Of a stretch of 54,254 nt of DNA, positions 1 through 9,228 are shown piece by piece; the first letter of the stretch is position 1; each line of letters begins with the position of its first letter. Origin of the DNA: JAAYCB01 sp012744395 (GTDB taxonomy: Bacteria; Planctomycetota; Planctomycetia; Pirellulales; Thermoguttaceae); NCBI GenBank assembly GCA_028703175.1, contig JAQVNJ010000026.1, forward strand, positions 1 to 54,254. The letters are read 5' to 3'. Position numbers and translations under genes: made by a program. The notes under the pieces are model-generated. The model was not told where the DNA came from, searched no databases, and saw only the letters and a program-made list of their open reading frames with translations.

Positions 1-151
1 GCTTCAGATTGTTGGTGCACTGGGTCCTTCGAGCCGCCTCGCGCGCCGCCTGCACCGCCGGCAGCAACAAGGCGATCAAGATGCCGATGATGGCAATCAC
101 GACCAACAACTCAACGAGCGTGAAACCTGCCTTTCTGCGCACACTCATCAT
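1..151 (-). CDS. DUF1559-type prepilin-like protein (N-terminal 50 residues, runs off the window)
   Basis: Reading right to left from ATG at 151 (a second ATG follows at 148) gives a short basic leader, then GFTLVELLVVIAIIGILIAL, then LLPAVQAAREAARRTQCTNN. This is the type IV prepilin cleavage/methylation motif (cut before Phe) followed by the hydrophobic helix. The AREAARR-QC-NNLK continuation is the hallmark of the DUF1559 family, which is greatly expanded in Planctomycetes (established knowledge). The protein is probably a pseudopilin-like envelope or secretion component; the precise role of most members is unknown. The rest of the gene, including the usual C-terminal H-X9-DG region, lies to the left of the window. 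It diverges from the RraA gene across a roughly 245 bp spacer. Confidence 0.93.
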   Translation of the reverse strand, partial: MMSVRRKAGFTLVELLVVIAIIGILIALLLPAVQAAREAARRTQCTNNLK

Positions 152-396
152 CGCACCCCCGTCTTCAGAAAGAAAAGAAATTGGAAAACAGACGCAATCG
201 CTCCGGCAACCACACCCAGCACTTCGACAGGGAGGAAGCCGGGTTCGCAACTACGATCCTACAGCAACGCGGTCGAGCTGTAATCATCCTTGACAAAAAG
301 TGCAGCAAATATAGCGCATCGTACAGCGGGCCCTCATTGGCACCCGGGGCGGCGTGGGGTACGATCAAAGGTTAAGGTTTACAAAAGGAGCGGTGG

Positions 397-1101
397 ATGA
401 TCACGTCTTTCGAACTGCGGCGGCACGAGCTGGACTACGACGTGCTGGCCGTCAACGAACGGTTCAAAAAGCTCTACGCCGGGCTGGTGTACGACGCCTG
501 CGAGCACCTGGGGCTCCGCGGCCGGGCGATGGAGAGCGGAATCTATCCGCTCGTGCCGGAGATGAAGGTCGCCGGCCCCGCGTTCACCGTCCGCTGCATC
601 TCCACCCCCAGCCTCGACCCCGAAGTGCACAACATCCGGCTGGGGATGCTCAAGAGCATCACGCCCGGGTGCATCCAGATCCGCGACTGCCAGAACCACC
701 GCAGCGCCGGCCATTTCGGCGAAATCAGCGCCACCGCCGCCCAAGCCGCCGGTTGCGCCGGCGCCGTGATCGACGGCAGCACCCGCGACAGCAACCACCT
801 GATCCGCATGGGCTTCCCCACCTTCTGCCGCTTCCGCAACCCGGTCGAGGCCTTCGGACGCCTGATGGCCATCGAGTACCAGATACCGATCTTCGTCAAC
901 GGCATCGATGGACAACTGGCCGTCCACCCCGGCGATTACATCTTCGGCGACAACGACGGCGTGGTGATCGTCCCCCGGGAGCAGACGCTCGCCGTCCTTG
1001 CGCAGGCCGAGGAGTGGTTCGAGTCCGAGGGCCGCAGCCGCGCCGACATGGCCGCCGGCATGGACCCCTTCGAGGTCTACGCGAAGCACGGGCGGTTCTA
1101 A
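397..1101 (+). CDS. RraA-family protein / HMG aldolase-like
   Basis: 234 residues, the usual size for the RraA / 4-hydroxy-4-methyl-2-oxoglutarate aldolase family. The active-site signature is visible as an Asp-Gly pair at 126-127 followed by Arg130-Asp131 (GAVIDGSTRD); in the metal-dependent aldolases this motif binds the divalent cation and substrate carboxylate. A strong AGGAG lies about 8 bp before ATG 397, which fixes the start. Likely a cytosolic class II aldolase or oxaloacetate decarboxylase acting on a small 2-oxo acid. Family members are often misnamed as RNase E inhibitors or methyltransferases, and substrate cannot be read from sequence. The gene stands alone and converges on the VWA gene that ends at 1138. 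Confidence 0.88.
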   Translation: MITSFELRRHELDYDVLAVNERFKKLYAGLVYDACEHLGLRGRAMESGIYPLVPEMKVAGPAFTVRCISTPSLDPEVHNIRLGMLKSITPGCIQIRDCQNHRSAGHFGEISATAAQAAGCAGAVIDGSTRDSNHLIRMGFPTFCRFRNPVEAFGRLMAIEYQIPIFVNGIDGQLAVHPGDYIFGDNDGVVIVPREQTLAVLAQAEEWFESEGRSRADMAAGMDPFEVYAKHGRF

Positions 1102-1137
1102 GGGCCCGGAAAATCCCCGCGGGGCCGGCCTGTGCGG

Positions 1138-2556
1138 CTATCGGTCGGACGGCGGCGCCGGCGCGCGGCGGAGCACACGCCGCAGAGCCGCCAGCAGGCG
1201 GCGAATCATCGGCCACAAGACCGAACATCCACCCGCCGCACAGGCCTCTTGGCCGGAAGCGGGCGCGCTGAGCATCGCCGGTCGTCCGCCGCCGGCCCCT
1301 TCGACCCCGCTCGCGCCGGGCGAGGCCGGCGCGGGCGGCAGTCGGCCGGCCGTTGCCGCGAGTCCCTCTTCGATCGCCCGCAGCGCGGCGGGAACCGGCG
1401 CCTTCCTGCCGGCCGCCTGCTTCCACTGGGCGATGAGGAACTGGATGTTTTCCAGCATCCGGTGGAGCCGCGCGGCCTCCTCCTCCGTCGCCCGGGATGC
1501 GCGTTCGGCGAGCGCCCGGAGTTGTCGATCCGCCGCCTGGATGTCGCCGAGGGCCGGCCTGAGCAGGTCCTTGTACCTGCTCAGCCAAACGCAGCGGAAG
1601 TTGCGGCTCCAGGCGCGCAACAGGCGAACGATTTCCATCGACTTGTCTTCGGCCAGCAGATCGCCGATGAGAAACGTATGCAGGTTCTCTTCGCCGAAGG
1701 GGTTCTCCGTCAGCCGCGAGATCCCGTCGGTGATCAGCATCACGTCCGCCCGCAGGCACGGCCCCTCCTTGCGTATGTCGCGGACGGCCCGCTCGAGCGC
1801 TGTCTGGATTCGCGTCTGGCCGGAATTGGCGACCTCGATCACGCGGCGGACGATGGCGTGGAACTCCTCCTTGGTCGAGCCGCTGGAGAGTGCATCGACC
1901 TGGCTCGTGAAGGGGCGGAAATTCAGCTGCGACCGCTGCTGGCGTCCCTTGAGCAGAAAGGCCAGGGCAAGGCCCCTGGCGACCGTCCCCCGGCGGTCAT
2001 GGTCGTTCATCGTTCCCGAGGTATCCAGGAGCAGGTAGGCGTGCTGCCGCGGCCGATCGGCCTGGGCCCGCTCCTCCACCAGCTCATGGTCCGGCGAATC
2101 GCTGTCCGAGTCGCGGGGCTCGCCGGTCGGCTCCCGCCAGTCGGGCATGAGCAGCGCGCGCTGGGCAACCTTCGCGTAGAAAACGTCGGGGCAGACCTCC
2201 TCCAGCAGCCACTGGGCGGGAAAAATCCGCGCAAGCTGCTCCGTGCTGCGGATCGTCGCGACTTCCATCTCGTCCGACGGCAGTCGCCCGCCCACCAGCT
2301 CGTTCGAATCGCCGGTGAGCGACGCGGCCTCGTCGGTCTCCAATTGCCGGAGGGAAAGCACGTCGTCCGGTTCTGACCGCGCGGCGATGGGGATTTGAAG
2401 GTCTTCGACGTAGGAGGCGGCGCCGCGGGCGGCAAGGAACATCGCCACCTGTTCCGGCTGGATCGCGCCCAGATCGAGCCCGAACAGGGCGAGGTATTGC
2501 ACCAGGTCGGAGGAGGCGTGCGACGAACGACAGGGATCGGAGGAGAGAGGGAGCAT
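1138..2556 (-). CDS. VWA-domain protein, partner of the adjacent MoxR ATPase
   Basis: 472 residues. A von Willebrand factor A domain begins near residue 173 with an intact MIDAS motif, D178-T-S180-G-T182, followed by the downstream VMLITDGIS strand (second metal-binding Asp). The first 170 residues are helical and unrecognised. The C-terminus is Pro/Ala/Gly rich and ends in an Arg-rich tail. The start lies only 6 bp after the stop of the MoxR gene, so the two are almost certainly co-transcribed. MoxR-VWA pairs (for example RavA-ViaA) act in metal-cofactor insertion or complex assembly (established knowledge). Which client this pair serves is unknown, because no obvious enzyme target is encoded next to it. 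Confidence 0.85.
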   Translation of the reverse strand: MLPLSSDPCRSSHASSDLVQYLALFGLDLGAIQPEQVAMFLAARGAASYVEDLQIPIAARSEPDDVLSLRQLETDEAASLTGDSNELVGGRLPSDEMEVATIRSTEQLARIFPAQWLLEEVCPDVFYAKVAQRALLMPDWREPTGEPRDSDSDSPDHELVEERAQADRPRQHAYLLLDTSGTMNDHDRRGTVARGLALAFLLKGRQQRSQLNFRPFTSQVDALSSGSTKEEFHAIVRRVIEVANSGQTRIQTALERAVRDIRKEGPCLRADVMLITDGISRLTENPFGEENLHTFLIGDLLAEDKSMEIVRLLRAWSRNFRCVWLSRYKDLLRPALGDIQAADRQLRALAERASRATEEEAARLHRMLENIQFLIAQWKQAAGRKAPVPAALRAIEEGLAATAGRLPPAPASPGASGVEGAGGGRPAMLSAPASGQEACAAGGCSVLWPMIRRLLAALRRVLRRAPAPPSDR

Positions 2557-2562
2557 GTCCGC

Positions 2563-3999
2563 TCAAATCAGGACTTCGGTCCTGCCGTGGTCAATCCGGT
2601 GCGTGAGCGCCTGGATCCGCTGCTCCAGGCCGAGTTTGAGGGCTTTCACCCGCTCGTCCTGCGGCTTGAGCCGATCGACGAACCGGCGGACGTGGTCGAA
2701 GGTGATCTGGCCTTCGCCGATCAATCCGAACCGTTTCAGCAGGCGCTGCACCAGCCGGGTGCAGGGAACCGTCCCGCCGTTGCGGACGCGGGCCAGGAGC
2801 TGCTCGGCGAGCTGGTGGGCCTCGGCCAATTGATCGATATGCTCCAGGTCTTCGCCGCGGACCTTCAGCAGGGTCTCCTTGAGGGCCTTGTCGAAACACT
2901 GGGCCTGCTCCGGCCGGCCGCCGACCGTCGTCGCCACGTAGCGGAGCTGCGAGAGGTCCTCGGCCGTCACCTCGAGGCGGCCCCTAAGCAGGGCCGACGC
3001 GTTGAGCACGATCCGCGACTTGGCATAGGTCCGCGGGCTGATGTAGGGCGCGCGGCGTTTGGCGCCGTCTTCCGCCTGGTCCAACAATTCCCGGTAGCGG
3101 TTGAGAATCAAGTTCTTCAGGAACATCACGTGGGGCGGCGCGCCGATCGAATAGTCGGGCGATTGGCCGCGGACGATGTCGGCCAGAAAACCGATGTGTT
3201 CGAGCGGGATCTGCTCGTCGGGCGCCGCGGGCCGGGCGCGGCCGTGGTGCCGCGTGAACGCCTGGTCGATGGCCAGCAGCGTGAAGGGGCTGAAATCCGG
3301 CGCGATGTAGGCGCGGAAGAGGAACCGGTCGAGCACGGCCTCGGTGACGTCCGTCGCGCGAAGGTAGTTCGCGGCCGCGATTCCGGTGTGCAGGCGGGCA
3401 TGCTCGCGTTGCGTGCCTTTCTTGAAGACGCGCTCGTTGAAAATGCCCAACAGAGCCCGCAACACCATGTCGTTGGCGTCGAACAGCTCGTCGATGAAGG
3501 CGAAATCGGCGTCGACCAGCGTCTCCGCCGTGTTGTGGACGATGCGGCCCTTCTTCAGCTGTTCCGTGTCGACCGAGCCGAACAGCTCGTCGGCCAGCGT
3601 GCCCTTCGACATCTGGGTGTCGAAGACGCGGGCGCCGCGAATCCGGCTGAAGATCAGGCTTGCACAGAGCGTTTTCGCGGTCCCCGCCGGGCTGAAGACG
3701 AGGAGATTCTCGCGCGTCAGGAGTGCATAAATCGATTGCACCAGCAGTTGCTCGAAGCCGACAAGCTCGCTCTCCAGCGAGGAGAACACGCGCTTCAGGC
3801 GGGCAACGACCTGCCAGGGCTCCAAGGCTGGAACGCTACCGGGGCGGCCTGCAAGGCCCGCCCCAGGCAGCTCTGAGACGGCATCCCTCCCCTCGGAATC
3901 CACGCGGTCGCCAATCCGCGCCGCGGCGCCGCCCGACTCGTTTCCCAGCGAGCCCAGAGGGTCCGAATTCTGGATCTGAGAATCAAACGTGCTCGACAT
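2563..3999 (-). CDS. MoxR/RavA-type AAA+ ATPase
   Basis: 478 residues. After a roughly 60-residue low-complexity N-terminus comes an AAA+ core with P-loop SPAGTAKT (103-110), Walker B FAFIDE (Asp170-Glu171), then ANYLRATD and a VLDRFLFR arginine-finger region. The lid and C-terminal helical region fill the remainder. The first Gly of the canonical MoxR P-loop GPPGTAKS is replaced by Ser, but the catalytic Gly-x-x-Lys-Thr is kept. Together with the VWA gene 6 bp downstream it forms a classic MoxR-VWA module, a cytosolic chaperone-like ATPase that remodels a partner complex. No strong Shine-Dalgarno is seen before ATG 3999. RavA is the nearest well-studied relative by architecture, but orthology is not claimed. 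Confidence 0.87.
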   Translation of the reverse strand: MSSTFDSQIQNSDPLGSLGNESGGAAARIGDRVDSEGRDAVSELPGAGLAGRPGSVPALEPWQVVARLKRVFSSLESELVGFEQLLVQSIYALLTRENLLVFSPAGTAKTLCASLIFSRIRGARVFDTQMSKGTLADELFGSVDTEQLKKGRIVHNTAETLVDADFAFIDELFDANDMVLRALLGIFNERVFKKGTQREHARLHTGIAAANYLRATDVTEAVLDRFLFRAYIAPDFSPFTLLAIDQAFTRHHGRARPAAPDEQIPLEHIGFLADIVRGQSPDYSIGAPPHVMFLKNLILNRYRELLDQAEDGAKRRAPYISPRTYAKSRIVLNASALLRGRLEVTAEDLSQLRYVATTVGGRPEQAQCFDKALKETLLKVRGEDLEHIDQLAEAHQLAEQLLARVRNGGTVPCTRLVQRLLKRFGLIGEGQITFDHVRRFVDRLKPQDERVKALKLGLEQRIQALTHRIDHGRTEVLI

Positions 4000-4477
4000 C
4001 GAAACGAACCGTTACCGCGTCCACCCTCGAAAACGCCGAGGTAACCTATGTAGGGAACGCCCGGCTGGTCCGCCACCCGGCGCGCTGGCCGTCTACACGG
4101 CGAGACCTGCTGGCGACCTTGCGGAACGACCTTGCGGCCGCAGGCGGGCAACAGGGGCCGGAGACTGGTTCCTTAAGACATCACGCCTCGACACGCCTCC
4201 GCCCCGCGCGGCGAGGGATGTTTCGGGAAGGATGCCTGATTCTCAAACTCCTATCGTGGCAATTATAGCAGGCCTACCAGCGTGACGCGACATGGCCGGT
4301 TTTTTTTCAGGCCAAGATGCCGCATCCGCTCGCCCCTTCTTTCGGCCGGCGGCCGCGAGTCCTTCAGCAGCCAGTTCGCCGGCGTGTTGCGTGGACAATT
4401 GGAGAGCCAGCCTCGCCTGCCGCCCGCGACGAGGACAAACCAGCGGCGGACGAACCGAAGCCCCCCCAGGCCCGGTG
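4000..4477. other. Gene-free spacer upstream of the MoxR gene
   Basis: About 480 bp between the MoxR start and the glycosyltransferase stop. Open frames here on both strands have biased, arginine-rich translations without recognisable domains and look like shadows. An 8-9 base T run sits near 4301-4309 but has no convincing stem before it on the plus strand. The promoter for the MoxR-VWA pair should lie towards 4000-4100, but I cannot pick boxes. The glycosyltransferase stop lies in a small palindrome, GGTGCGTAGCACC read on the minus strand. Confidence 0.5.
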
Positions 4478-5689
4478 CTACGCACCGCGGAGGGCGCCGC
4501 CCTCGGGGGTGGAGAAGGCAACATCGTCTTCGCCGGCGCCGTCGAGGACCGCCTCCCAGCGCTGGTAGAATCGGGCTTCGCTGAACCGCTCGACGACCTC
4601 GCGGGCATGGCCGGCCAGAAGCCGCCGCCCCGCCTCGTCGCCCATCAGCCGATCGATCGCCGCGGCTAGCCACGCGACGCTGCCACTGCGGACGAGGAGG
4701 CCGTCGTAGCCGTCGCGGATGATCTCCGCCGGCCCGCTCTGGCAGTCGTAGCTCACCACGGGCATCCCGGCAGCCATCGCCTCGGCCAGCGCGTTGGGAA
4801 AACCTTCGTAGAGCGACGAGAGGACGAACAGGTCGCAGCGGGCCATGGCGGCGGCGACGTCGTCGGACCAGCCCGGCATGGCCACTCGCCCGGCGAGCTG
4901 GAGCTGCTCGGCGAGCCGTTCGAGCGGCCGGCGCTGGGGCCCCTCGCCGAGGATCACCAGGTCCCACTGGGGATGCCGCGAGGCGGCCTGGGCAAACGCC
5001 CGCAGCAGCCGATCGAAACCTTTTTCAGCCGCCAGGCGCCCGGCGGCGAGGATTCGCTTGCGATCCGGGTCGAAGGAACCCGGGCCGACCGGCTGGTCGC
5101 CGGCGTCGGCGGCCGCCGCGCGGATCGGAGCCCCACCGGGCCTGGCCACGGCGTTGGGGATCACGTAGACGGGGCGGCCCGCCGCCATGCCGCGAACCGC
5201 CTCGCGGACCCCGCGGGTCTGCACCACCAGGGCCGCGGCGCGCGGATAGAGCCGCTTGCGGAGAAACGACCAGAATCGCCCGATCTTGTGGTGGCGCGGA
5301 TCGGTCCGTTCGGCGACGATCACCGGAACGTTCATTCTCCAACAGGCGGCCAGTGTCAAGACGTTCGTCTTGTCGGTCATCGAGACGACCGCTTCCGGCT
5401 CCGAGGCCGCAATCGCCGCGCGCAGCCGGCGGATCCGCCGCAGGTTGTTCGCCACGGCGGCCAGCGGGTTCGACGAGCGGCCCATCAGATCGAGGGCCGG
5501 CCGCCGCACGGCCGCCGAGAGCGGATAGCGGTCGCCGGCGGCCGAGTCGAGCGTGACGAGCGTCACCCGATGGCCCTCCTCCGCCCAGTGATTGGCCATC
5601 CGCGCGGCGGTCCGCTCGGCGCCGCCGCCGGCGAGCGAATGGATCACCAGGGTCAGCTTTCTCCGGCGAGTCGAGGGGGCGGGGGTCAT
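4478..5689 (-). CDS. GT4-family glycosyltransferase
   Basis: 403 residues, normal for a GT-B fold retaining transferase. The N-terminal donor-loop motif is LAGGGAER (19-26), and the C-terminal nucleotide-sugar site has ILAAGRLAAEKGFDRLL (213-229) and an E-x7-E motif EGFPNALAE (Glu295, Glu303). It resembles the GalNAc/galactosyl transferases of capsule, O-antigen or N-glycan clusters (PglJ/PglH-like), so it likely adds a hexose to a lipid-linked glycan at the cytoplasmic face. It is just downstream (19 bp) of the asparagine synthetase gene on the same strand, a pairing common in exopolysaccharide loci. Donor and acceptor are unknown. Confidence 0.88.
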   Translation of the reverse strand: MTPAPSTRRRKLTLVIHSLAGGGAERTAARMANHWAEEGHRVTLVTLDSAAGDRYPLSAAVRRPALDLMGRSSNPLAAVANNLRRIRRLRAAIAASEPEAVVSMTDKTNVLTLAACWRMNVPVIVAERTDPRHHKIGRFWSFLRKRLYPRAAALVVQTRGVREAVRGMAAGRPVYVIPNAVARPGGAPIRAAAADAGDQPVGPGSFDPDRKRILAAGRLAAEKGFDRLLRAFAQAASRHPQWDLVILGEGPQRRPLERLAEQLQLAGRVAMPGWSDDVAAAMARCDLFVLSSLYEGFPNALAEAMAAGMPVVSYDCQSGPAEIIRDGYDGLLVRSGSVAWLAAAIDRLMGDEAGRRLLAGHAREVVERFSEARFYQRWEAVLDGAGEDDVAFSTPEGGALRGA

Positions 5690-5707
5690 GGGGACAAATG
5701 GCCTTCC

Positions 5708-7645
5708 TTACCGATCCGTCGCGCGGCGGCCGGTCCGGTCTTGTTCACCGTCGAGCCAGGCCTGGAACATGAGCACGTCCCAGAGATGATATTGCCAGTC
5801 GGTCCGCCCGGAGAGGTGCTCGCTCCATTTTCGCCGAATCGGCGCCGGTTGGAAATAACCTTCGCTCTCCAGCCGCCGCCGGCTGAGCAGACTCTCGGCC
5901 CAATCGCGCAGGGGACCGCGGAGCCAGCTATCGATCGGCACTCCGAACCCCATCTTGGGCCGCTCGACCATCTGGCGAGGCACGTAACGCTCGAGGACCT
6001 GCCGGAGCAGCCACTTCGTCCACCCCCGGCGGACCTTCAGCCCAAGGGGGAGCCGCCAGGCGAATTCGACGACGCGCTGGTCCAAGAGGGGCACGCGGGC
6101 TTCGAGCCCGAGGGCCATGCTCGCCCGATCCACCTTCACGAGGATGTCGTCCGGCAGGTAGGTCACGGCGTCGACAAAGGCCATCTGTTCGCAGATCGAA
6201 GCGCCTGCCGCCAGCACGCCGCGGGGCGGCCGGACCGCGCGCGGCTCGCACCCCCCAGCGACGATCGCCGAGGCGTCGCGCCAGTGGGAATTAAACCGCG
6301 TATAGACCTGGCTGGGACTGCCGGCCGCCAACAGATCGGCGATCATCGCCAACCGCGCTTTGCCGCGCACGCCGGGTGGAACCGCGGCCGCCGCCCAGCG
6401 GACGAGCGGCGCAACGGCGCGCCGCGGCCCCAGCGGGCACCAGGCCACGCGCTGCCAGAGCCGCTCGAGGTGGCGGTAGCGATCGTAGCCGAAGAACAGC
6501 TCGTCGCCGCCGTCGCCCGAGAGGCTCACCGTCACGCCGCGGCGGGCGATCCGGCTGACCAGGAAAGTGGGAATCTGCGACGAATCGGCAAACGGCTCGT
6601 CGTACAGTTGCGGGAGCCGCGGAATCACTTCGCGAGCCTCGGCCGGCGTCACGTAACACTCGGTGTGGTCGGTGCCGAGGTGCTCGGCGACCGCCCTGGC
6701 ATAGCCCGCCTCGTCGTAGCCGCGCTCCTCGAAACCGATCGAAAAGGTCCGCACCGGCCGGGTGCTTTGCGCCTGCATCAGCGCGACCACCGTGGAGGAA
6801 TCGATCCCGCCGGAGAGAAACGCGCCGACCGGCACGTCGGCCAGCATTTGCAGGGCCACCGAGTCGCGCAGGCGGGCGTCCAGCTCGTCGACCGCCTCTT
6901 CGTCCGTGCCGGAAAACGGATGCCGGAGCCCTTCCTCCACCCGCTCGGCCATGCTCCACCAGGCGACCGGCTCGGCCTGGCCGGGCCCGGTGCCGGGCCG
7001 CACCACGAGGATCGAGCCGGGCGGCAACTTGAAAATCCCCCGGTAAATCGAATTCGGCCCGGGCACGTAGCAGTGATGCAGGTAGGACGAAAGGGCCCCC
7101 CGATCGATCTCCCCATGGAATGCCGGATGGGCCCGCAAGGCCTTCAGTTCGGAACCGAAAAGAAAACACCCCTGCATCCAGCCATAGTAGAGCGGCTTGA
7201 TGCCGATCGCGTCGCGCACCAGCGCCAGCTCGCGCCCGTCGCGGTCCCAGAGGGCGAACGCGAACATCCCGACGAACCGCTTCACCGCCCGCTGGAGGCC
7301 CCACTCGACGACGGCCGCCAGCAGCACCTCCGTGTCGCTGTGGCCGCGAAACGTGTGGCCGAGGCCCTGCAACTCCCGGCGGAGCGCCCCGTGGTTGTAG
7401 ACTTCTCCGTTGAGGATCACGACGAAACGCCCGCTCGCCGAGAGCATCGGCTGGCGGCCGAGTTCCGATAGATCAAGGATCGAGAGCCGGCGGTGCCCCA
7501 AGGCGACGCCCGAGGCCGCATCGACCCACGAGCCCCGGTCGTCGGGTCCGCGGTGCGCCAGCGTCTCGGTCATTTGCCGGACGCGGGCGCGGAGCTCGTC
7601 CGGGTTGTGGATTGCCGGAGATAGGAAGCCGGTGATGCCGCACAT
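5708..7645 (-). CDS. asnB: Asparagine synthetase (glutamine-hydrolysing)
   Basis: 645 residues. The protein starts MCGITGF, so Cys2 becomes the N-terminal nucleophile of the class II glutaminase domain after Met removal; the RHRRLSILDLS-like and NGEVYNH elements follow. The synthetase domain has the ATP pyrophosphatase P-loop SGGIDSS (278-284) and SLSGDGGDELFFGYDRY. It makes asparagine from aspartate, ATP and glutamine, or amidates a sugar or peptide in glycan loci. The length and the neighbouring glycosyltransferase fit the exosortase/exopolysaccharide AsnB subgroup (inference). The start is unambiguous because the catalytic Cys must be residue 2. Confidence 0.95.
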   Translation of the reverse strand: MCGITGFLSPAIHNPDELRARVRQMTETLAHRGPDDRGSWVDAASGVALGHRRLSILDLSELGRQPMLSASGRFVVILNGEVYNHGALRRELQGLGHTFRGHSDTEVLLAAVVEWGLQRAVKRFVGMFAFALWDRDGRELALVRDAIGIKPLYYGWMQGCFLFGSELKALRAHPAFHGEIDRGALSSYLHHCYVPGPNSIYRGIFKLPPGSILVVRPGTGPGQAEPVAWWSMAERVEEGLRHPFSGTDEEAVDELDARLRDSVALQMLADVPVGAFLSGGIDSSTVVALMQAQSTRPVRTFSIGFEERGYDEAGYARAVAEHLGTDHTECYVTPAEAREVIPRLPQLYDEPFADSSQIPTFLVSRIARRGVTVSLSGDGGDELFFGYDRYRHLERLWQRVAWCPLGPRRAVAPLVRWAAAAVPPGVRGKARLAMIADLLAAGSPSQVYTRFNSHWRDASAIVAGGCEPRAVRPPRGVLAAGASICEQMAFVDAVTYLPDDILVKVDRASMALGLEARVPLLDQRVVEFAWRLPLGLKVRRGWTKWLLRQVLERYVPRQMVERPKMGFGVPIDSWLRGPLRDWAESLLSRRRLESEGYFQPAPIRRKWSEHLSGRTDWQYHLWDVLMFQAWLDGEQDRTGRRATDR

Positions 7646-7692
7646 CGGAGGGTTCGGGAGGAGGGTTCAGGGTTCAGTCTTTACCATACCTC

Positions 7693-7750
7693 GTTCCCAA
7701 GCTCCGGCTTGGGAACGCCATGGAGGGTCGCCAAGCTGGAGCTTGGGAAC
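7693..7750. repeat. Two copies of a short palindromic dispersed repeat
   Basis: At 7693-7716 the sequence reads GTTCCCAAGC then TCCG then GCTTGGGAAC, a perfect 10-bp inverted repeat. A partial second copy, CCAAGCTGGAGCTTGG plus GAAC, lies at 7731-7750. Further copies occur at 11516-11537, 43050-43070 and 48052-48075. REP-like palindromes of this kind are common in planctomycete intergenic DNA. Just to the left (7651-7677) lies a GGTTCAGGGTTCAG low-complexity tract whose complement recurs near 48091-48135. Confidence 0.8.
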
Positions 7751-7788
7751 CAGGCAGAGACGGGCCTGGAGACACGGACCGCTTCCCG

Positions 7789-9144
7789 TCAAAGCGCCTT
7801 GGTGAACCCCGGCATGGCGACCGGATACTGGCCCTGGGCGTCGGGTGCGACGGGCGCCGGATCGTCGAGGCTGGCGATCTTCTCCAATCCCGGGGCCAGC
7901 ACGAGGTCGGAGTTGATCGCTTCGTCCCATGCAACCAGCTTGCCCGACTCGGCGGCCATGCGGCCGAGGATGCCGGTCATCGCTGCCAAGGCGCACCGCT
8001 CCGTCTCGTTGTAGGGCGTGTCGTTGCGAATCGCATCGAAGAGCAACTGATGTTCCCGGTCGTAGGAACTCGCGTCCGGCCCCTGGTACTGCCAGGCCAG
8101 GTTGTCGGGCGCTTCGTGGTGGCTCTTGTAGATCCGCGGCAGGGGGATCCCCTCGCCGAGGACGGCGGCGGCGTCTTGGCCGTGGATCACGTCGCCGAAG
8201 AAGCCCCAGCAGTTGGCCATGTGCCGCCCCTGGGCGAAGAGCCGCGTGCCGTCGGCGAACGTGTATTCGACGGCGTAGTGGTCGAAGAGTTGATCGGCGT
8301 CTTTGCGGACCTGCCGGCCCCCCTGCCCCTGGGCCGAGACGGGCCAGGCGTCTTTCACCCAGCAGCAGACGTCGAGGTTGTGGATCAGCCAGTCGAGCAG
8401 GAAGCTGCCGTTCAGCCAGGTGTAGCAGCTGTAGTTGCGGATCTGGTTGGCCAGTTCGCTCATCCCTTCCGACTTGGGCGTGAAGCCCACCGGGCCGTGC
8501 TCGCGATAGGCCCAGCAGGTGATCACCTTGCCGATCGCCCCGCCGTGGATTTTCTGGACCGCCTCCTCGAGCGGCATGTTGTGGCGGCTCATCAGGCCGC
8601 CGGCGATCTTGAGGTTCTTCTCAGCCGCCTTCTTGCCCGCCGCGAGCACGCGGCGAATTCCCGCCGCGTCGACGGCGAACGACTTCTCCATAAATACGTT
8701 GCGGCCCTGTTCCACGGCGTATTCCAGGTGGATCGGCCGGAAGGCCGGCGGCGTGCACAACAGGACCAGGTCGGAAGGGCCGAGCGCGTCGATCGCCTTG
8801 CGGTAGCCATCGAAACCGAGAAACTGCCGCTCGGCGGGGACGTCGACCTGGCCGGGGTACCGCTTTGCCAGCGCCTTCAGGCTCCCCTGGAGCCGGTTCT
8901 CGAAAACGTCGGCCATGGCCACCAGCTGGACCGGACCTTGGCTTCTCGTGTTCAGGGCATTGGCCGCCGCCCCGGCGCCCCGGCCGCCGCATCCGACCAG
9001 CGCGATGTTGACCGTGTTGCTTTCCGCCGCATGGACCCGCGGGGCGGAGGCGCGAAGGGCGGATGCGGCCAGCATCGCGCCGCTCGCCTGGAGAAACCGG
9101 CGGCGCGACTTGGTTGAGATTCGGTCCTGCTTCTTCGCGGACAT
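7789..9144 (-). CDS. Tat-exported Gfo/Idh/MocA-family oxidoreductase
   Basis: 451 residues. A twin-arginine signal is visible (KSRRRFLQASG, about 13-22) with a hydrophobic stretch and an AHA/VHAA-like cleavage region near 37-40. The Rossmann fold starts at NIALVGCGGRG (46-56), and the family EKP motif appears as MEKSFAVD. A Gfo/Idh/MocA C-terminal alpha/beta domain follows. These periplasmic NAD(P)-dependent sugar oxidoreductases are a hallmark of Planctomycetes; those bound for Tat export are presumed to fold with nucleotide in the cytoplasm. Substrate unknown. It lies 143 bp downstream of asnB's start on the same strand, separated by palindromic repeats, so co-transcription is not implied. 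Confidence 0.92.
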   Translation of the reverse strand: MSAKKQDRISTKSRRRFLQASGAMLAASALRASAPRVHAAESNTVNIALVGCGGRGAGAAANALNTRSQGPVQLVAMADVFENRLQGSLKALAKRYPGQVDVPAERQFLGFDGYRKAIDALGPSDLVLLCTPPAFRPIHLEYAVEQGRNVFMEKSFAVDAAGIRRVLAAGKKAAEKNLKIAGGLMSRHNMPLEEAVQKIHGGAIGKVITCWAYREHGPVGFTPKSEGMSELANQIRNYSCYTWLNGSFLLDWLIHNLDVCCWVKDAWPVSAQGQGGRQVRKDADQLFDHYAVEYTFADGTRLFAQGRHMANCWGFFGDVIHGQDAAAVLGEGIPLPRIYKSHHEAPDNLAWQYQGPDASSYDREHQLLFDAIRNDTPYNETERCALAAMTGILGRMAAESGKLVAWDEAINSDLVLAPGLEKIASLDDPAPVAPDAQGQYPVAMPGFTKAL

Positions 9145-9228
9145 CGGCGGGCCCTTTCGTACAGCAAGGGGATTGGGTGGCGTTTGGGAGGCATTCAGGG
9201 GGAACGATTACGGGGATTCTCAGCCTTC

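Noticed and set aside
397..1101. RNase E inhibitor RraA or a methyltransferase
   Set aside because: The DG...RD aldolase metal site is intact; those names are historical misannotations for much of this family.
2395..3876. Long plus-strand open frame opposite the VWA and MoxR genes
   Set aside because: It is an antisense shadow in high-GC DNA: composition is skewed, no domain is seen, and it lies over two well-supported minus-strand genes.
4295..4320. Rho-independent terminator at the T run
   Set aside because: No GC-rich stem directly precedes the T tract on the plus strand, and no plus-strand gene ends there.
4973..7471. Very long (832-codon) plus-strand open frame
   Set aside because: It is antisense to the glycosyltransferase and asnB, rich in His/Arg/Pro/Gly, with no recognisable motif.
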